Below are positions 1 to 6,026 of a DNA stretch of 6,252 nt, piece by piece. Numbering within the stretch: the stretch's first letter is position 1; each line of letters starts with the position of its first letter. The translations under genes and the position numbers were made by a program. The DNA is taken from the NCBI GenBank assembly GCA_027073945.1, contig JALTEL010000509.1, positions 1 through 6,252 of the forward strand. The letters are read 5' to 3'. A model generated the notes under the pieces. The model searched no databases, had not been told where the DNA came from, and saw only the letters and a program-made list of their open reading frames with translations. The stretch comes from Caldifarciminota bacterium (GTDB lineage Bacteria; WOR-3; Hydrothermia; UBA1063; CAJXJZ01).

Positions 1-49
1 GAATAAATACATTGCATTAAAAATACTCGAAGTGATAAAGGCCTATTGA
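1..49 (+). CDS. Possible C-terminal end of an upstream gene (partial)
   Basis: The reading frame starting at base 2 is open from the window edge to a TGA at 47-49 and would encode 15 residues, NKYIALKILEVIKAY. The amphipathic Leu/Ile/Lys pattern looks like a C-terminal helix. The other two forward frames close within 20 bases. Fifteen open codons can easily arise by chance in AT-rich DNA, so this is weak. No function can be inferred, and the stretch may simply be non-coding. Confidence 0.25.
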   Translation, partial: NKYIALKILEVIKAY

Positions 50-210
50 ATAGATCCGTCCAAGCGAGTCAAAAAAAACAAATGAAAAGAATATTTAAAA
101 TAAAGTCTGTGCTTTTTTAGAGAGGCAAAGTCTAAGGAAAGGTGAGATAACTAATAAGAATAAGAAGGCGTGTTTTTTTTGTGTAATGATTTCAATAACT
201 TAAAAAGTCT

Positions 211-297
211 TATGTTCACTTCTATTTGAACATAGATGTTCACTTCTATTTGAACATAGAGTATACAAAATATCTATATTTTTGAACAAAATGTTTA
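211..297. promoter_or_regulatory. Operator- or iteron-like cluster of TGTTCA/TGAACA half-sites
   Basis: Where the two 24-bp units meet, bases 227-242 form a 16-bp palindrome, TGAACAT-AG-ATGTTCA. A third, degenerate site follows at 283-297 (TGAACA-AAA-TGTTTA). Further GTTCA half-sites lie at 349-353 and 412-416. Weak promoter-like hexamers overlap the cluster: TTCACT at 239-244 and TATACA at 262-267, 17 bp apart. This fits an autoregulated promoter, but repeats beside a RepL-like gene could equally be replication-initiator sites. The palindrome is GAAC-N6-GTTC, so it does not match the Gram-positive LexA box, GAAC-N4-GTTC. The binding protein is unknown. Confidence 0.5.
213..260. repeat. Perfect 24-bp tandem repeat, two copies
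   Basis: Bases 213-236 and 237-260 are identical 24-mers. Each begins TGTTCACTTC and ends TGAACATAGA. Within each unit TGTTCA and TGAACA form an inverted repeat, so the array is a head-to-tail series of palindromes. Upstream TA at 211-212 extends the first inverted repeat to 8-bp arms, TATGTTCA (211-218) and TGAACATA (227-234), around an 8-base centre. Two exact copies in otherwise unstructured AT-rich DNA are unlikely by chance. They could be binding sites for a repressor or for the adjacent replication-like protein. Confidence 0.85.
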
Positions 298-370
298 TAA
301 AAGTGAGCCTACACGTGTTATTCTATCGGTACATACAACATACAAAACGTTCATAATGTTGAAAAAAAAG

Positions 371-399
371 TTGTTTTTTTGGGGAGAGACGGTTATAAA
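371..399 (+). promoter_or_regulatory. Putative sigma70-type promoter for the wHTH/resolvase pair
   Basis: TTGTTT (371-376) and TATAAA (394-399) are separated by 17 bp and resemble -35 and -10 hexamers. Transcription would start near 405, leaving a leader of about 40 nt before the ATG at 445. If real, it would exclude the upstream in-frame TTG at 379 as the translation start. The call rests on hexamer matches in AT-rich DNA, where false matches are common. Confidence 0.4.
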
Positions 400-429
400 A
401 GAAATATACACGTTCAATTACTTTTTAAA

Positions 430-434
430 AAGGA
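430..434 (+). promoter_or_regulatory. Ribosome binding site selecting the ATG at 445
   Basis: AAGGA lies 10 bases upstream of the ATG at 445-447. The alternative in-frame TTG at 379 is preceded only by poly-A/poly-T sequence and has no Shine-Dalgarno match, so this site supports the shorter protein. Confidence 0.55.
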
Positions 435-444
435 ATATTACAAT

Positions 445-927
445 ATGAGTATTACAGTAGATGAAACAAGTGCAGGTGGTGCGATTACTTTTGCAGAAAG
501 AGGCGAACAGATTGATAATGAATTAAAAAAGGGGGTAGAAAAAGGTAAACGGAGTCCTTATGACAAATTTGTACAACATAATGGAAAAATATTAAATTGG
601 GAAGCGGATATGATTTTAGAATACCCAAAGGCATATGCTATTTTTATTTTTCTTACTCAAAATATGGACAATTATAACGCTGTGATGTGTTCTAATAAAA
701 CGCTCCAGGAGAGATTTGGGATTGGGAGAACAACTGTTTACAATGCCATTAAATATCTTGTTAAGAAAAAAGCCCTCAAAATTTATAAGTCCGGCTCGTC
801 AAATGTTTACTGCCTCAACAAACAGATAGTGTGGCATTCATATGGAAAGTATTACAAATATGCTAAGTTTGGAACTAATGTTTTGCTTTCGGAAAGTGAA
901 CAAAAAAAATATAGAGGTGAAAAATGA
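445..927 (+). CDS. RepL-like winged-helix DNA-binding protein
   Basis: This encodes a 160-aa protein that probably binds DNA to start or regulate replication. The frame is open from a TTG at 379, but the ATG at 445 has AAGGA upstream and is preferred. Residues 1-36 are low-complexity and charged. Residues about 47-75 (ILNWEADMILEYPKAYAIFI) look helical. A helix-turn-helix covers about 84-108 (NKTLQERFGIGRTTVYNAIK), followed by a basic linker and a beta-hairpin wing near 111-124. The tail, IVWHSYGKYYKYAKFGTNVL plus SESEQ, resembles the end of Firmicute-type RepL plasmid replication proteins as I know the family. Its stop overlaps the resolvase start (ATGA), so the two are probably translated together. 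The repeats 150-230 bp upstream are plausible binding sites. A pure transcriptional regulator is the main alternative; the wHTH fold is much surer than the replication role. Confidence 0.8.
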   Translation: MSITVDETSAGGAITFAERGEQIDNELKKGVEKGKRSPYDKFVQHNGKILNWEADMILEYPKAYAIFIFLTQNMDNYNAVMCSNKTLQERFGIGRTTVYNAIKYLVKKKALKIYKSGSSNVYCLNKQIVWHSYGKYYKYAKFGTNVLLSESEQKKYRGEK

Positions 928-1385
928 AAAAAATACAAGCATATATTGGGATTGACCCAGGACAGACAGGCGCTATTGCCTGTTACATCCCGGACCAGAA
1001 TGGTTTAATTGTTTTTGACTATGAGAATATGAACTATTCTAATGAAAATATGGAGTTAATTCTTAAAATGTATCCCAGGACTATAGCGGTTTTAGAATCG
1101 GTGCATGCAATGCCAAAGCAGGGAGTTAGCAGTTCTTTTAATTTTGGGGTGAATTTTGGATTTTGGCAGGGGCTTTTGGTAAGTCATAAGGTTCCCTTTA
1201 ATCTTGTAACGCCTCAAAGGTGGCAAAAAAGGATGCTCAAAAAGAATGATGGCAAGGATACTAAAGACAGGTCGCTTAATGTGGCAAGGCGGTTATTTCC
1301 TAACGATGCAGAATATTTTAAACGGAAAAAAGATAATGGTCGGAGCGATGCAGCTTTAATGGCTGTATATGCACACAGACTATAA
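924..1385 (+). CDS. RuvC-like Holliday-junction resolvase
   Basis: This 153-aa protein fits a metal-dependent endonuclease that cuts four-way DNA junctions symmetrically. Its RNase H-like core is visible. The first strand carries IGIDPGQTGAIA (residues 8-19, catalytic D11). AVLESVHAMPKQGVSSSFNF (55-74) supplies E58 and the substrate-contacting loop. VTPQRWQKRML (95-105) follows, and KKDNGRSDAALMA (135-147) supplies D137 and D142. This matches the acidic tetrad of RuvC, and the length is close to bacterial RuvC (about 170 aa) and phage versions. The start has AGAGGTGA at 913-920 and overlaps the previous stop by 4 nt. In phages such enzymes clear branched DNA before packaging, which suits its place just before the terminase genes. 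All catalytic acids are present, so it is probably active. It looks like a phage-type relative rather than host ruvC, since ruvA and ruvB are not adjacent. Confidence 0.93.
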   Translation: MKKIQAYIGIDPGQTGAIACYIPDQNGLIVFDYENMNYSNENMELILKMYPRTIAVLESVHAMPKQGVSSSFNFGVNFGFWQGLLVSHKVPFNLVTPQRWQKRMLKKNDGKDTKDRSLNVARRLFPNDAEYFKRKKDNGRSDAALMAVYAHRL

Positions 1386-1390
1386 AATAT

Positions 1391-1438
1391 TTGACATTAT
1401 TGTTGCATTATGATAGGGGTACATTATATATGTATAAT
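1391..1438 (+). promoter_or_regulatory. AT-rich promoter-like region before the terminase genes
   Basis: The only sizeable gap between genes after the leader contains a perfect -35 hexamer TTGACA (1391-1396) and a perfect -10 hexamer TATAAT (1433-1438), but they are 36 bp apart and cannot pair. TTGCAT (1403-1408) with TATATA (1425-1430), spacer 16, is the best-spaced combination. CATTAT occurs three times (1395, 1406, 1422), and ATTATA-TATG-TATAAT (1423-1438) is an inverted repeat. A promoter for the packaging and structural genes is likely, but the exact hexamers are not settled. Confidence 0.45.
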
Positions 1439-1459
1439 TTTATTTAAAAAGGTGATTTT

Positions 1460-1954
1460 ATGGCGGAGAAAAAAAGGAATAAGAGCGGGCGGCCTACAAA
1501 ATACAGAAAGGAGATGGACCACTTAGCATATGTGGCTTGTTCCGAAGGAGGGTTTACATGCGCTAAGTTATTAAAATTATTCAAGATAAACAGAAAAACT
1601 CTTATGGAGTGGAAAAGAATCCACAACGATTTTAGGGCCTCCATTCAAAAAGGTACTGACGAATTTAATTTGGCAACAGCGGAGCAAAGCCTATTAAAAA
1701 GGGTCAAAGGGTTCGATTATACCGAACAAACGAGGGAATTTAACCCAGAAACAAAAACGCTTGAAGTTGTAAGGACAGTCACAAAAAAAGTTATTCCGGA
1801 TGCACATAGTTTAAAATTCTTTCTTCGTAATAGAGATAGAAAGCGCTGGCCTGATACAAACAAGATTGCAGTTGAAGTCGATGAAGAGACTCTTAATCAT
1901 TTTGAGGCTTTAAATGCTGCCAGGAAAAGGATGCAGAAAAAGGATGCTGAATAA
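1460..1954 (+). CDS. terS: Terminase small subunit
   Basis: This 164-aa protein should recognise phage DNA and recruit the large subunit for packaging. The N-terminus is basic (KKRNKSGRPTKYRK, residues 4-17). An HTH follows at about 31-56 (GFTCAKLLKLFKINRKTLME), a common arrangement in small terminases. Then comes a helical oligomerisation-type stretch, LATAEQSLLKRVKGFDYTEQ (71-90), a beta-hairpin-like segment (92-112), and PDAHSLKFFLRNRDRKRWPD (113-132). The A-E-x-x-L-x-K-R-x-x-G-(F/Y)-x-Y pattern and the late LRNR..RW segment are familiar from phage TerS proteins. The acidic and basic tail (138-164) probably contacts TerL. AAAGGTGA (1448-1455) lies just ahead of the ATG. The 3' end overlaps the large subunit gene, which independently supports the call. 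The exact DNA site recognised cannot be read from sequence. Confidence 0.88.
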   Translation: MAEKKRNKSGRPTKYRKEMDHLAYVACSEGGFTCAKLLKLFKINRKTLMEWKRIHNDFRASIQKGTDEFNLATAEQSLLKRVKGFDYTEQTREFNPETKTLEVVRTVTKKVIPDAHSLKFFLRNRDRKRWPDTNKIAVEVDEETLNHFEALNAARKRMQKKDAE

Positions 1955-3473
1955 AGCTCAGGTTGAAAAAGAATTAATTTTGGACATGGTTAAATTAGCA
2001 TTTAGTCCTATGGATTTTGTTATGTATGCTTACCCTTGGGATACAGACTCATCTATCCAGGTGGTCGAGCTGCCGGAGCCATGGGCATCAAAATATGGGA
2101 TACAATATGGTCCGGACAAATGGGCCTGTGAATTATTGGACAGGATAGGCGAACAGATCCAGGCTCATAAGTTTGATGGTCAAAATGCAGTTGACCCTAT
2201 CCGTGAGGCTGTGGCTTCCGGTCATGGAATAGGTAAGTCTGCCATGGTAGGATGGATTGTTGATTTTATAATGTCAACCAGACCATTTGCTCAAGGAACG
2301 ATAACCGCTAATACCTCAGCACAGCTTGAAACGAAGACATGGACACAGATAGCGACGTGGACAAAAAAATGTATTACGGCACATTGGTTTAGAGTCACCA
2401 GTGGCCGGGGGTCCATGAAACTTGTAAGAATAGGGTATGAGTCAGATTGGTATTGTACCGCTCAGACTTGTAGGGAAGAAAATTCAGAAGCCTTTGCAGG
2501 CCAACATCAAGCAATTTCCACGTCTTTTTATATTAATGATGAGGCAAGTGCTATTCCTGCCAGCATTTGTGAGGTCCAGGAAGGTGGGTTGACTGATGGG
2601 GAGCCTATGCAATTTTGGTTTGGAAACCCCACAAAAAATTCAGGCAAGTTTTATGATTGCTTCCACAGTCAAAGGCATAGATGGAATACCACCCAGGTTG
2701 ATAGTCGGGATGTTCAAATTACAAACAAGACTCACCTGAATGAAATGGTCGAGGACTACGGGATAGATTCTGATATTGTTAAGGTCAGAATCCGGGGCAT
2801 GTTTCCTTCCATGTCAGTCAAGCAGTTTATCTCAGTTGAGGATGCTGATGCAGGTTATGGGAAGGTACTCAGGCCAGACCAGTATAAGTTTGCTCCAAAG
2901 ATTTTATGTATTGATCCTGCTTGGCAGGGCGATGATGATTTTGTTATTGGCCTGCGGCAAGGTTTGGCTTTTAAGATATTGAGGGTGATTAAAAAGAATG
3001 ACAATGACATGATAATGGCCACCTTGATTGCAAATTTGGAAGACGAACATAAAGCGGATGCAGTCTTCATTGATGCAGGATATGGAACTGGTATTAAATC
3101 TGGGGGCGATACTTTACATAGAAATCATTGGCGGCTGGTATGGTTCGGCGGCAAGTCACCTGAAAAAGGCTGCTTGAATATGCGAACGTACATTTGGAAA
3201 CAAGCCCGTGATTGGTTGAAAGCAGGCGGTGCATATCCTGCCAACCCTACTATGCACGATGATTTTATTGGTCCGGAGTTGATACCCAGGGCGGATGGAA
3301 TAATGCAACTTGAAAGTAAAAAGGATATGAAAGCAAGGGGACTGCCCTCACCGGGTTATGTTGATGCCTTGGCAATTTCTTTTGCTTATACAGTAAATAG
3401 TAAATATGTTACCCGAGGCATGAGAAAAGATATGGACGTGGCGGAAGCTTGGGAGCCAACAGATTATATTTGA
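1914..3473 (+). CDS. terL: Terminase large subunit (ATPase and nuclease)
   Basis: This is the packaging motor: the N-terminal ATPase pumps DNA through the portal and the C-terminal nuclease cuts the concatemer. In the 519-aa form, Walker A is SGHGIGKS (residues 102-109), Walker B with catalytic acid is FYINDEAS (205-212, D209/E210), and GNPT (237-240) fits the coupling motif. The RNase H-like nuclease carries D334 (CIDPAW), D387 (FIDAGYGTG) and D484 (YVDALA), its expected three acids. Length is normal for TerL and no motif is missing. The start is uncertain. ATG 1914 has GAGG six bases upstream but overlaps terS by 41 nt. ATG 1944 (509 aa) overlaps by 11 nt and removes MLPGKGCRKR, which may be only an out-of-frame reading of the terS end. 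The EAVASGHGIGKSA block resembles large terminases of proteobacterial phages. Sequence alone does not show whether packaging is headful or cohesive-ended. Confidence 0.96.
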   Translation: MLPGKGCRKRMLNKAQVEKELILDMVKLAFSPMDFVMYAYPWDTDSSIQVVELPEPWASKYGIQYGPDKWACELLDRIGEQIQAHKFDGQNAVDPIREAVASGHGIGKSAMVGWIVDFIMSTRPFAQGTITANTSAQLETKTWTQIATWTKKCITAHWFRVTSGRGSMKLVRIGYESDWYCTAQTCREENSEAFAGQHQAISTSFYINDEASAIPASICEVQEGGLTDGEPMQFWFGNPTKNSGKFYDCFHSQRHRWNTTQVDSRDVQITNKTHLNEMVEDYGIDSDIVKVRIRGMFPSMSVKQFISVEDADAGYGKVLRPDQYKFAPKILCIDPAWQGDDDFVIGLRQGLAFKILRVIKKNDNDMIMATLIANLEDEHKADAVFIDAGYGTGIKSGGDTLHRNHWRLVWFGGKSPEKGCLNMRTYIWKQARDWLKAGGAYPANPTMHDDFIGPELIPRADGIMQLESKKDMKARGLPSPGYVDALAISFAYTVNSKYVTRGMRKDMDVAEAWEPTDYI

Positions 3474-3485
3474 AAGAGGGAAGAT

Positions 3486-3749
3486 ATGAGATTATTAAAA
3501 ATTAAGGATGTAGTGCCTGTTTATTTTACAAATGATTTACCGATTGGAATTTTTGCTTTTGGTGGTGGGCATGTTTCCTCACCGCCTCCAGCTCCAGTCC
3601 AAACAGATCCGGCTGTAGAAGAGGCACAAAGGAAAGAAAAACTTTTAGCACAGTTCAGGAATGGCAGACGGCAAACGATATTAACAAGTCCTACCGGATT
3701 AGCTCCGGAACAAAAGAGTGAGTCCTTATTAACAAAGGCGTTAAAATAA
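3486..3749 (+). CDS. Small phage protein of unknown function with GRRQTILTS motif
   Basis: This is an 87-aa protein with no assigned function. Residues 1-25 are mildly hydrophobic (VVPVYFTNDLPIGIFAFGGG at 9-28) but are neither a clear signal peptide nor a membrane span. A proline-rich linker follows (SSPPPAPVQTDPAVEEAQ, 31-48), then a charged helix (about 43-60), and finally NGRRQTILTSPTGLAPE (59-75) with SLLTKALK at the end. I recognise this shape, a proline-rich linker, a helix with Q/R, then GRxxTILTS-like and a terminal K(T)LLG-like tail, from short proteins near terminase or portal genes of many phages. They are usually annotated hypothetical. AGAGGG lies just upstream of the ATG, 12 nt after terL. 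The stop overlaps the fibre start by one base (TAATG), so it is probably coupled to the fibre. A minor virion or assembly role is likely but inferred. Confidence 0.8.
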   Translation: MRLLKIKDVVPVYFTNDLPIGIFAFGGGHVSSPPPAPVQTDPAVEEAQRKEKLLAQFRNGRRQTILTSPTGLAPEQKSESLLTKALK

Positions 3750-6010
3750 TGACAAGTAGAACAGAAGAGCTGAAACAGCCTATTCCTTTATCTGTTTGTG
3801 GAGATATTATATCCAGTAGGAGAGTGTTGAAGACTTTAACATCACCTGCCGATATAGCCAACGTTCCTAAAAATACCGCTGCAAGACATACGCATAACAA
3901 CAAGACGCAAATTGACTTAATAACAGATGGTTTGCATGACCAGCGGACTGACAATCCCCATGCTGTAACAAAATATGATGTAGGCCTGGGCAATATTGCT
4001 GCGGATGCAGACCATACAGGCTCGAATACTGCAAAGGATATCTTAAATCAAGGAGATTTAGCGACACAGGATAGAGCTGATTTGCTTTACACAGATGGTG
4101 CTGATGTCACTGCGAATAATAAATCGGCAGATAGTGACAAGCTCAATGGGTTAACGTCCACTGCTTTTGTAATATTAGATAATAATGGATTAGTACCAAC
4201 GATTCAACTCCCCAGCTATGTTGATGATGTATTAGAATATGATAATTTGGCTTCATTCCCGGCTACTGGTGAAGCGGGTAAAATTTACGTAGCAAAAGAT
4301 ACAAATAAAACATATAGATGGAGCGGGGCCATTTATATTTATATAACGTCCGGTGCAGTGGATAGCGTAAATGGGAAAACAGGGGTTGTATCTTTAGGCC
4401 AAAATGATATTGGTTTAGACCAGGTTGATAATACATCAGATAACGATAAACCGATCTCTTCTAATACTCAAACGGCATTGGACGCTAAGTTGAATAGTTC
4501 TTTTTATACGGCCAGTGACATTTTGAATAAGATTAAAACTGTGGATGGAGAAAACAGCGGGTTAGATGCTGATACATTAGATGGCAAAGAAGCAACCGCA
4601 TTTGCTACAGCAGCACAAGGTGTTAAGGCTGACAATGCCCTACCTGCGGCTGATAATGCTGCCGGGATTGTAAATCAGGGGACACTTGCTACCAAGAATA
4701 GTGTGGATTTAGCGACCACAGAAGTCACCAACAAGTCTTTAGCAAACCTTGATCCGTCTGCGGATTCAGCAGTTCAAGCGAATACCGCAAAGGTTGGTAT
4801 AACTACTACAGAACAAACGGACATTTCCTCTAATTCCACCCATAGGACTACAACCTCCGGCAATCCTCATAATGTTACAAAATCTGATATTGGTCTGGGC
4901 AACGTGGTGAACACTGACTTGACTCCAAGCGTAAACAGCAATTCTGTTCATAGGACTACAACATCCGGCAATCCACATAATGTTACAAAAGCAGATGTAG
5001 GTCTGGGCAACGTGGCGGATTATGACGTTCTGCCTAATGATACCGGAAAATTCCTTAACGGGCAAGGGCATTGGAGTGCAGCCTCGTCGGGTAGTGGTTT
5101 ATGGTCTGATAATAATTCTTACATTACTCCAAACAATACCACCGATTTCCATATTAAAGACGACGGAACGGTAACGATAGGCACGACTGATAGTGATATC
5201 TCACCCCCGACATATTATAATCATATCAATTTATTGAGTAAAAACAATGCTGGTGGGGCTGGTGTCGTTGGCTGGTCACATTCGTCACCACTTGGTTACT
5301 CTGATTCTATGGGGACCATAGGGATCAGTGGGATAGGCCTTAATGACAATACATTAAGAGAATACGTTTATGGTGGTTATTTTGAAGGTATTAAAAATGC
5401 TAATGCTCATACTCAGGGGAGCGCTCAGGGCATAGAGATAGCTATCAAAAACTTACATAATTCAGCTTATGATGTTACTGCAATGGGTGGTTTCTCTAAT
5501 GGGAGTACAATGGCTTTATGGTTAAGCTCAGGGAGTCCAGGGTCTGTATCAACCAACTATGATGCTTCTGTCGCTATTGGTATCCTAAAAGTAGCTGCAA
5601 GATTTAGGAGAGGTATTGTCATTATAAATGATTCTATCGCTGATATAGGCTATGGATATCCTATCGCTATAGAAATGGCCGACGGTTACGGCATAAATTG
5701 GGGAACACCAACATCTTATTTGACGTTTAAGGCTTCAAAAAGCTCATTAATGTTTAAAGGGGGTCATTTTACAATCGACAATAATGCCTCTTATATGGCG
5801 TTGGATACAGCGGGCAATCAAAAAGTAGGATTAAGTCTTGACGGTTCTAACGGTTGGCATCTTGGAGCTGGCGGCTGGTTAGTTTCTATAGGGGCGGGGA
5901 GTACAGATAATAATCCTATTTTAATAAGAGTGAATGGGACCGACAATAAACAAATTATAATGAGCCCGGATACCGATAGTGCCGGCAAACATTATTTGAC
6001 TATAAATTAA
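3749..6010 (+). CDS. Tail fibre / host receptor-binding protein
   Basis: This 753-aa modular protein is likely a trimeric fibre that contacts the host surface. Residues 1-65 are a possible attachment region. A phage-fibre repeat appears three times: NPHAVTKYDVGLGNI (69-83), SGNPHNVTKSDIGLGNV (370-386) and SGNPHNVTKADVGLGNV (406-422). Between them lie an ASFPATGEAGKIYVAKDTNK domain (168-187, continuing to about 199), VNGKTGVVSLGQNDIGLDQV (207-226) leading into NTSDNDKPISSNTQTALDAK, and DADTLDGKEATAF (273-285). All are shuffled modules common in phage fibres. The shaft appears to end near residue 445. Residues about 451-753 are Gly/Ser/Asn-rich and beta-predicted, and probably form the tip. I see no catalytic depolymerase motif, C-terminal chaperone or C-type-lectin variable region. 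A single Cys (C17) is present. Its start overlaps the previous stop, with AAAGG at 3734-3738. A fibre between TerL and portal is unusual. Tailspike is the alternative label. Confidence 0.9.
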   Translation: MTSRTEELKQPIPLSVCGDIISSRRVLKTLTSPADIANVPKNTAARHTHNNKTQIDLITDGLHDQRTDNPHAVTKYDVGLGNIAADADHTGSNTAKDILNQGDLATQDRADLLYTDGADVTANNKSADSDKLNGLTSTAFVILDNNGLVPTIQLPSYVDDVLEYDNLASFPATGEAGKIYVAKDTNKTYRWSGAIYIYITSGAVDSVNGKTGVVSLGQNDIGLDQVDNTSDNDKPISSNTQTALDAKLNSSFYTASDILNKIKTVDGENSGLDADTLDGKEATAFATAAQGVKADNALPAADNAAGIVNQGTLATKNSVDLATTEVTNKSLANLDPSADSAVQANTAKVGITTTEQTDISSNSTHRTTTSGNPHNVTKSDIGLGNVVNTDLTPSVNSNSVHRTTTSGNPHNVTKADVGLGNVADYDVLPNDTGKFLNGQGHWSAASSGSGLWSDNNSYITPNNTTDFHIKDDGTVTIGTTDSDISPPTYYNHINLLSKNNAGGAGVVGWSHSSPLGYSDSMGTIGISGIGLNDNTLREYVYGGYFEGIKNANAHTQGSAQGIEIAIKNLHNSAYDVTAMGGFSNGSTMALWLSSGSPGSVSTNYDASVAIGILKVAARFRRGIVIINDSIADIGYGYPIAIEMADGYGINWGTPTSYLTFKASKSSLMFKGGHFTIDNNASYMALDTAGNQKVGLSLDGSNGWHLGAGGWLVSIGAGSTDNNPILIRVNGTDNKQIIMSPDTDSAGKHYLTIN
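4841..5015 (+). repeat. Two 67-bp near-identical direct repeats inside the fibre gene
   Basis: Bases 4841-4907 and 4949-5015 align without gaps, with six mismatches by my count. They encode fibre residues 365-387 and 401-423, the paired HRTTTSGNPHNVTK repeats. The period is 108 bp, or 36 codons, so gain or loss of one unit would keep the frame. An older, more diverged copy of the protein motif lies at residues 69-83. This suggests recent duplication or recombination within the shaft. Confidence 0.85.
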
Positions 6011-6013
6011 AAC

Positions 6014-6021
6014 AGAGGTGA
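6014..6021 (+). promoter_or_regulatory. Ribosome binding site for the GTG start at 6027
   Basis: AGAGGTGA, nearly the full anti-Shine-Dalgarno complement, lies five bases before the GTG at 6027. It matches the site used by the resolvase gene at 913-920. It is the main reason to accept the short non-ATG ORF that follows. Confidence 0.7.
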
Positions 6022-6026
6022 ACATC

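Larger units (their letters stand above)
50..370. other. Gene-free AT-rich leader region
   Basis: I see no convincing gene on either strand here. The stretch is very AT-rich, with homopolymer runs (eight A at 71-78, eight T at 173-180, eight A at 362-369) and three copies of AAAGTCT (102-108, 127-133, 204-210). An AAGGAAAGGTGAG ribosome-site-like sequence at 134-146 is not followed by a usable start. The ATG at 82 gives only 12 codons. I found no GC-rich hairpin followed by T residues, so no intrinsic terminator is called. The main structured element is the repeat cluster at 211-297, annotated separately. The region most likely holds the control sequences of the downstream genes, and possibly an origin. 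Confidence 0.6.

Noticed and set aside
43..53. Terminator or hairpin at CTATTGAATAG
   Set aside because: It is a palindrome with a one-base centre and AT-rich arms, with no T-run directly after it, so it would not form a stable terminator stem.
228..241. LexA/SOS box reading of GAACATAGATGTTC
   Set aside because: The Gram-positive LexA box has four bases between GAAC and GTTC. Here there are six, and the E. coli-type CTG-N10-CAG is absent, so SOS control is not supported.
213..260. CRISPR array
   Set aside because: The two 24-bp repeats are directly adjacent with no spacers between them, and there are no cas genes.
379..444. Upstream TTG extension (22 residues) of the wHTH protein
   Set aside because: It has no Shine-Dalgarno match, begins in a poly-T tract, and overlaps the promoter-like hexamers at 371-399. 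The ATG at 445 has AAGGA at workable spacing.
1391..1414. TTGACA paired with TATGAT as a promoter
   Set aside because: The spacer is only 12 bp (1397-1408), too short for a normal sigma70-type promoter.
4766..5071. Reverse-strand open frame of 101 codons under the fibre repeats
   Set aside because: It mirrors the duplicated fibre coding sequence, lies wholly within a strong + strand gene, and has no independent coding evidence. Other reverse-strand frames at 1444-1644, 2855-3070, 3691-3993 and 3867-4067 are shadows of the same kind.
5099..6010. Diversity-generating retroelement target in the fibre C-terminus
   Set aside because: I see no C-type-lectin-like variable end, no template repeat and no reverse transcriptase in the window.
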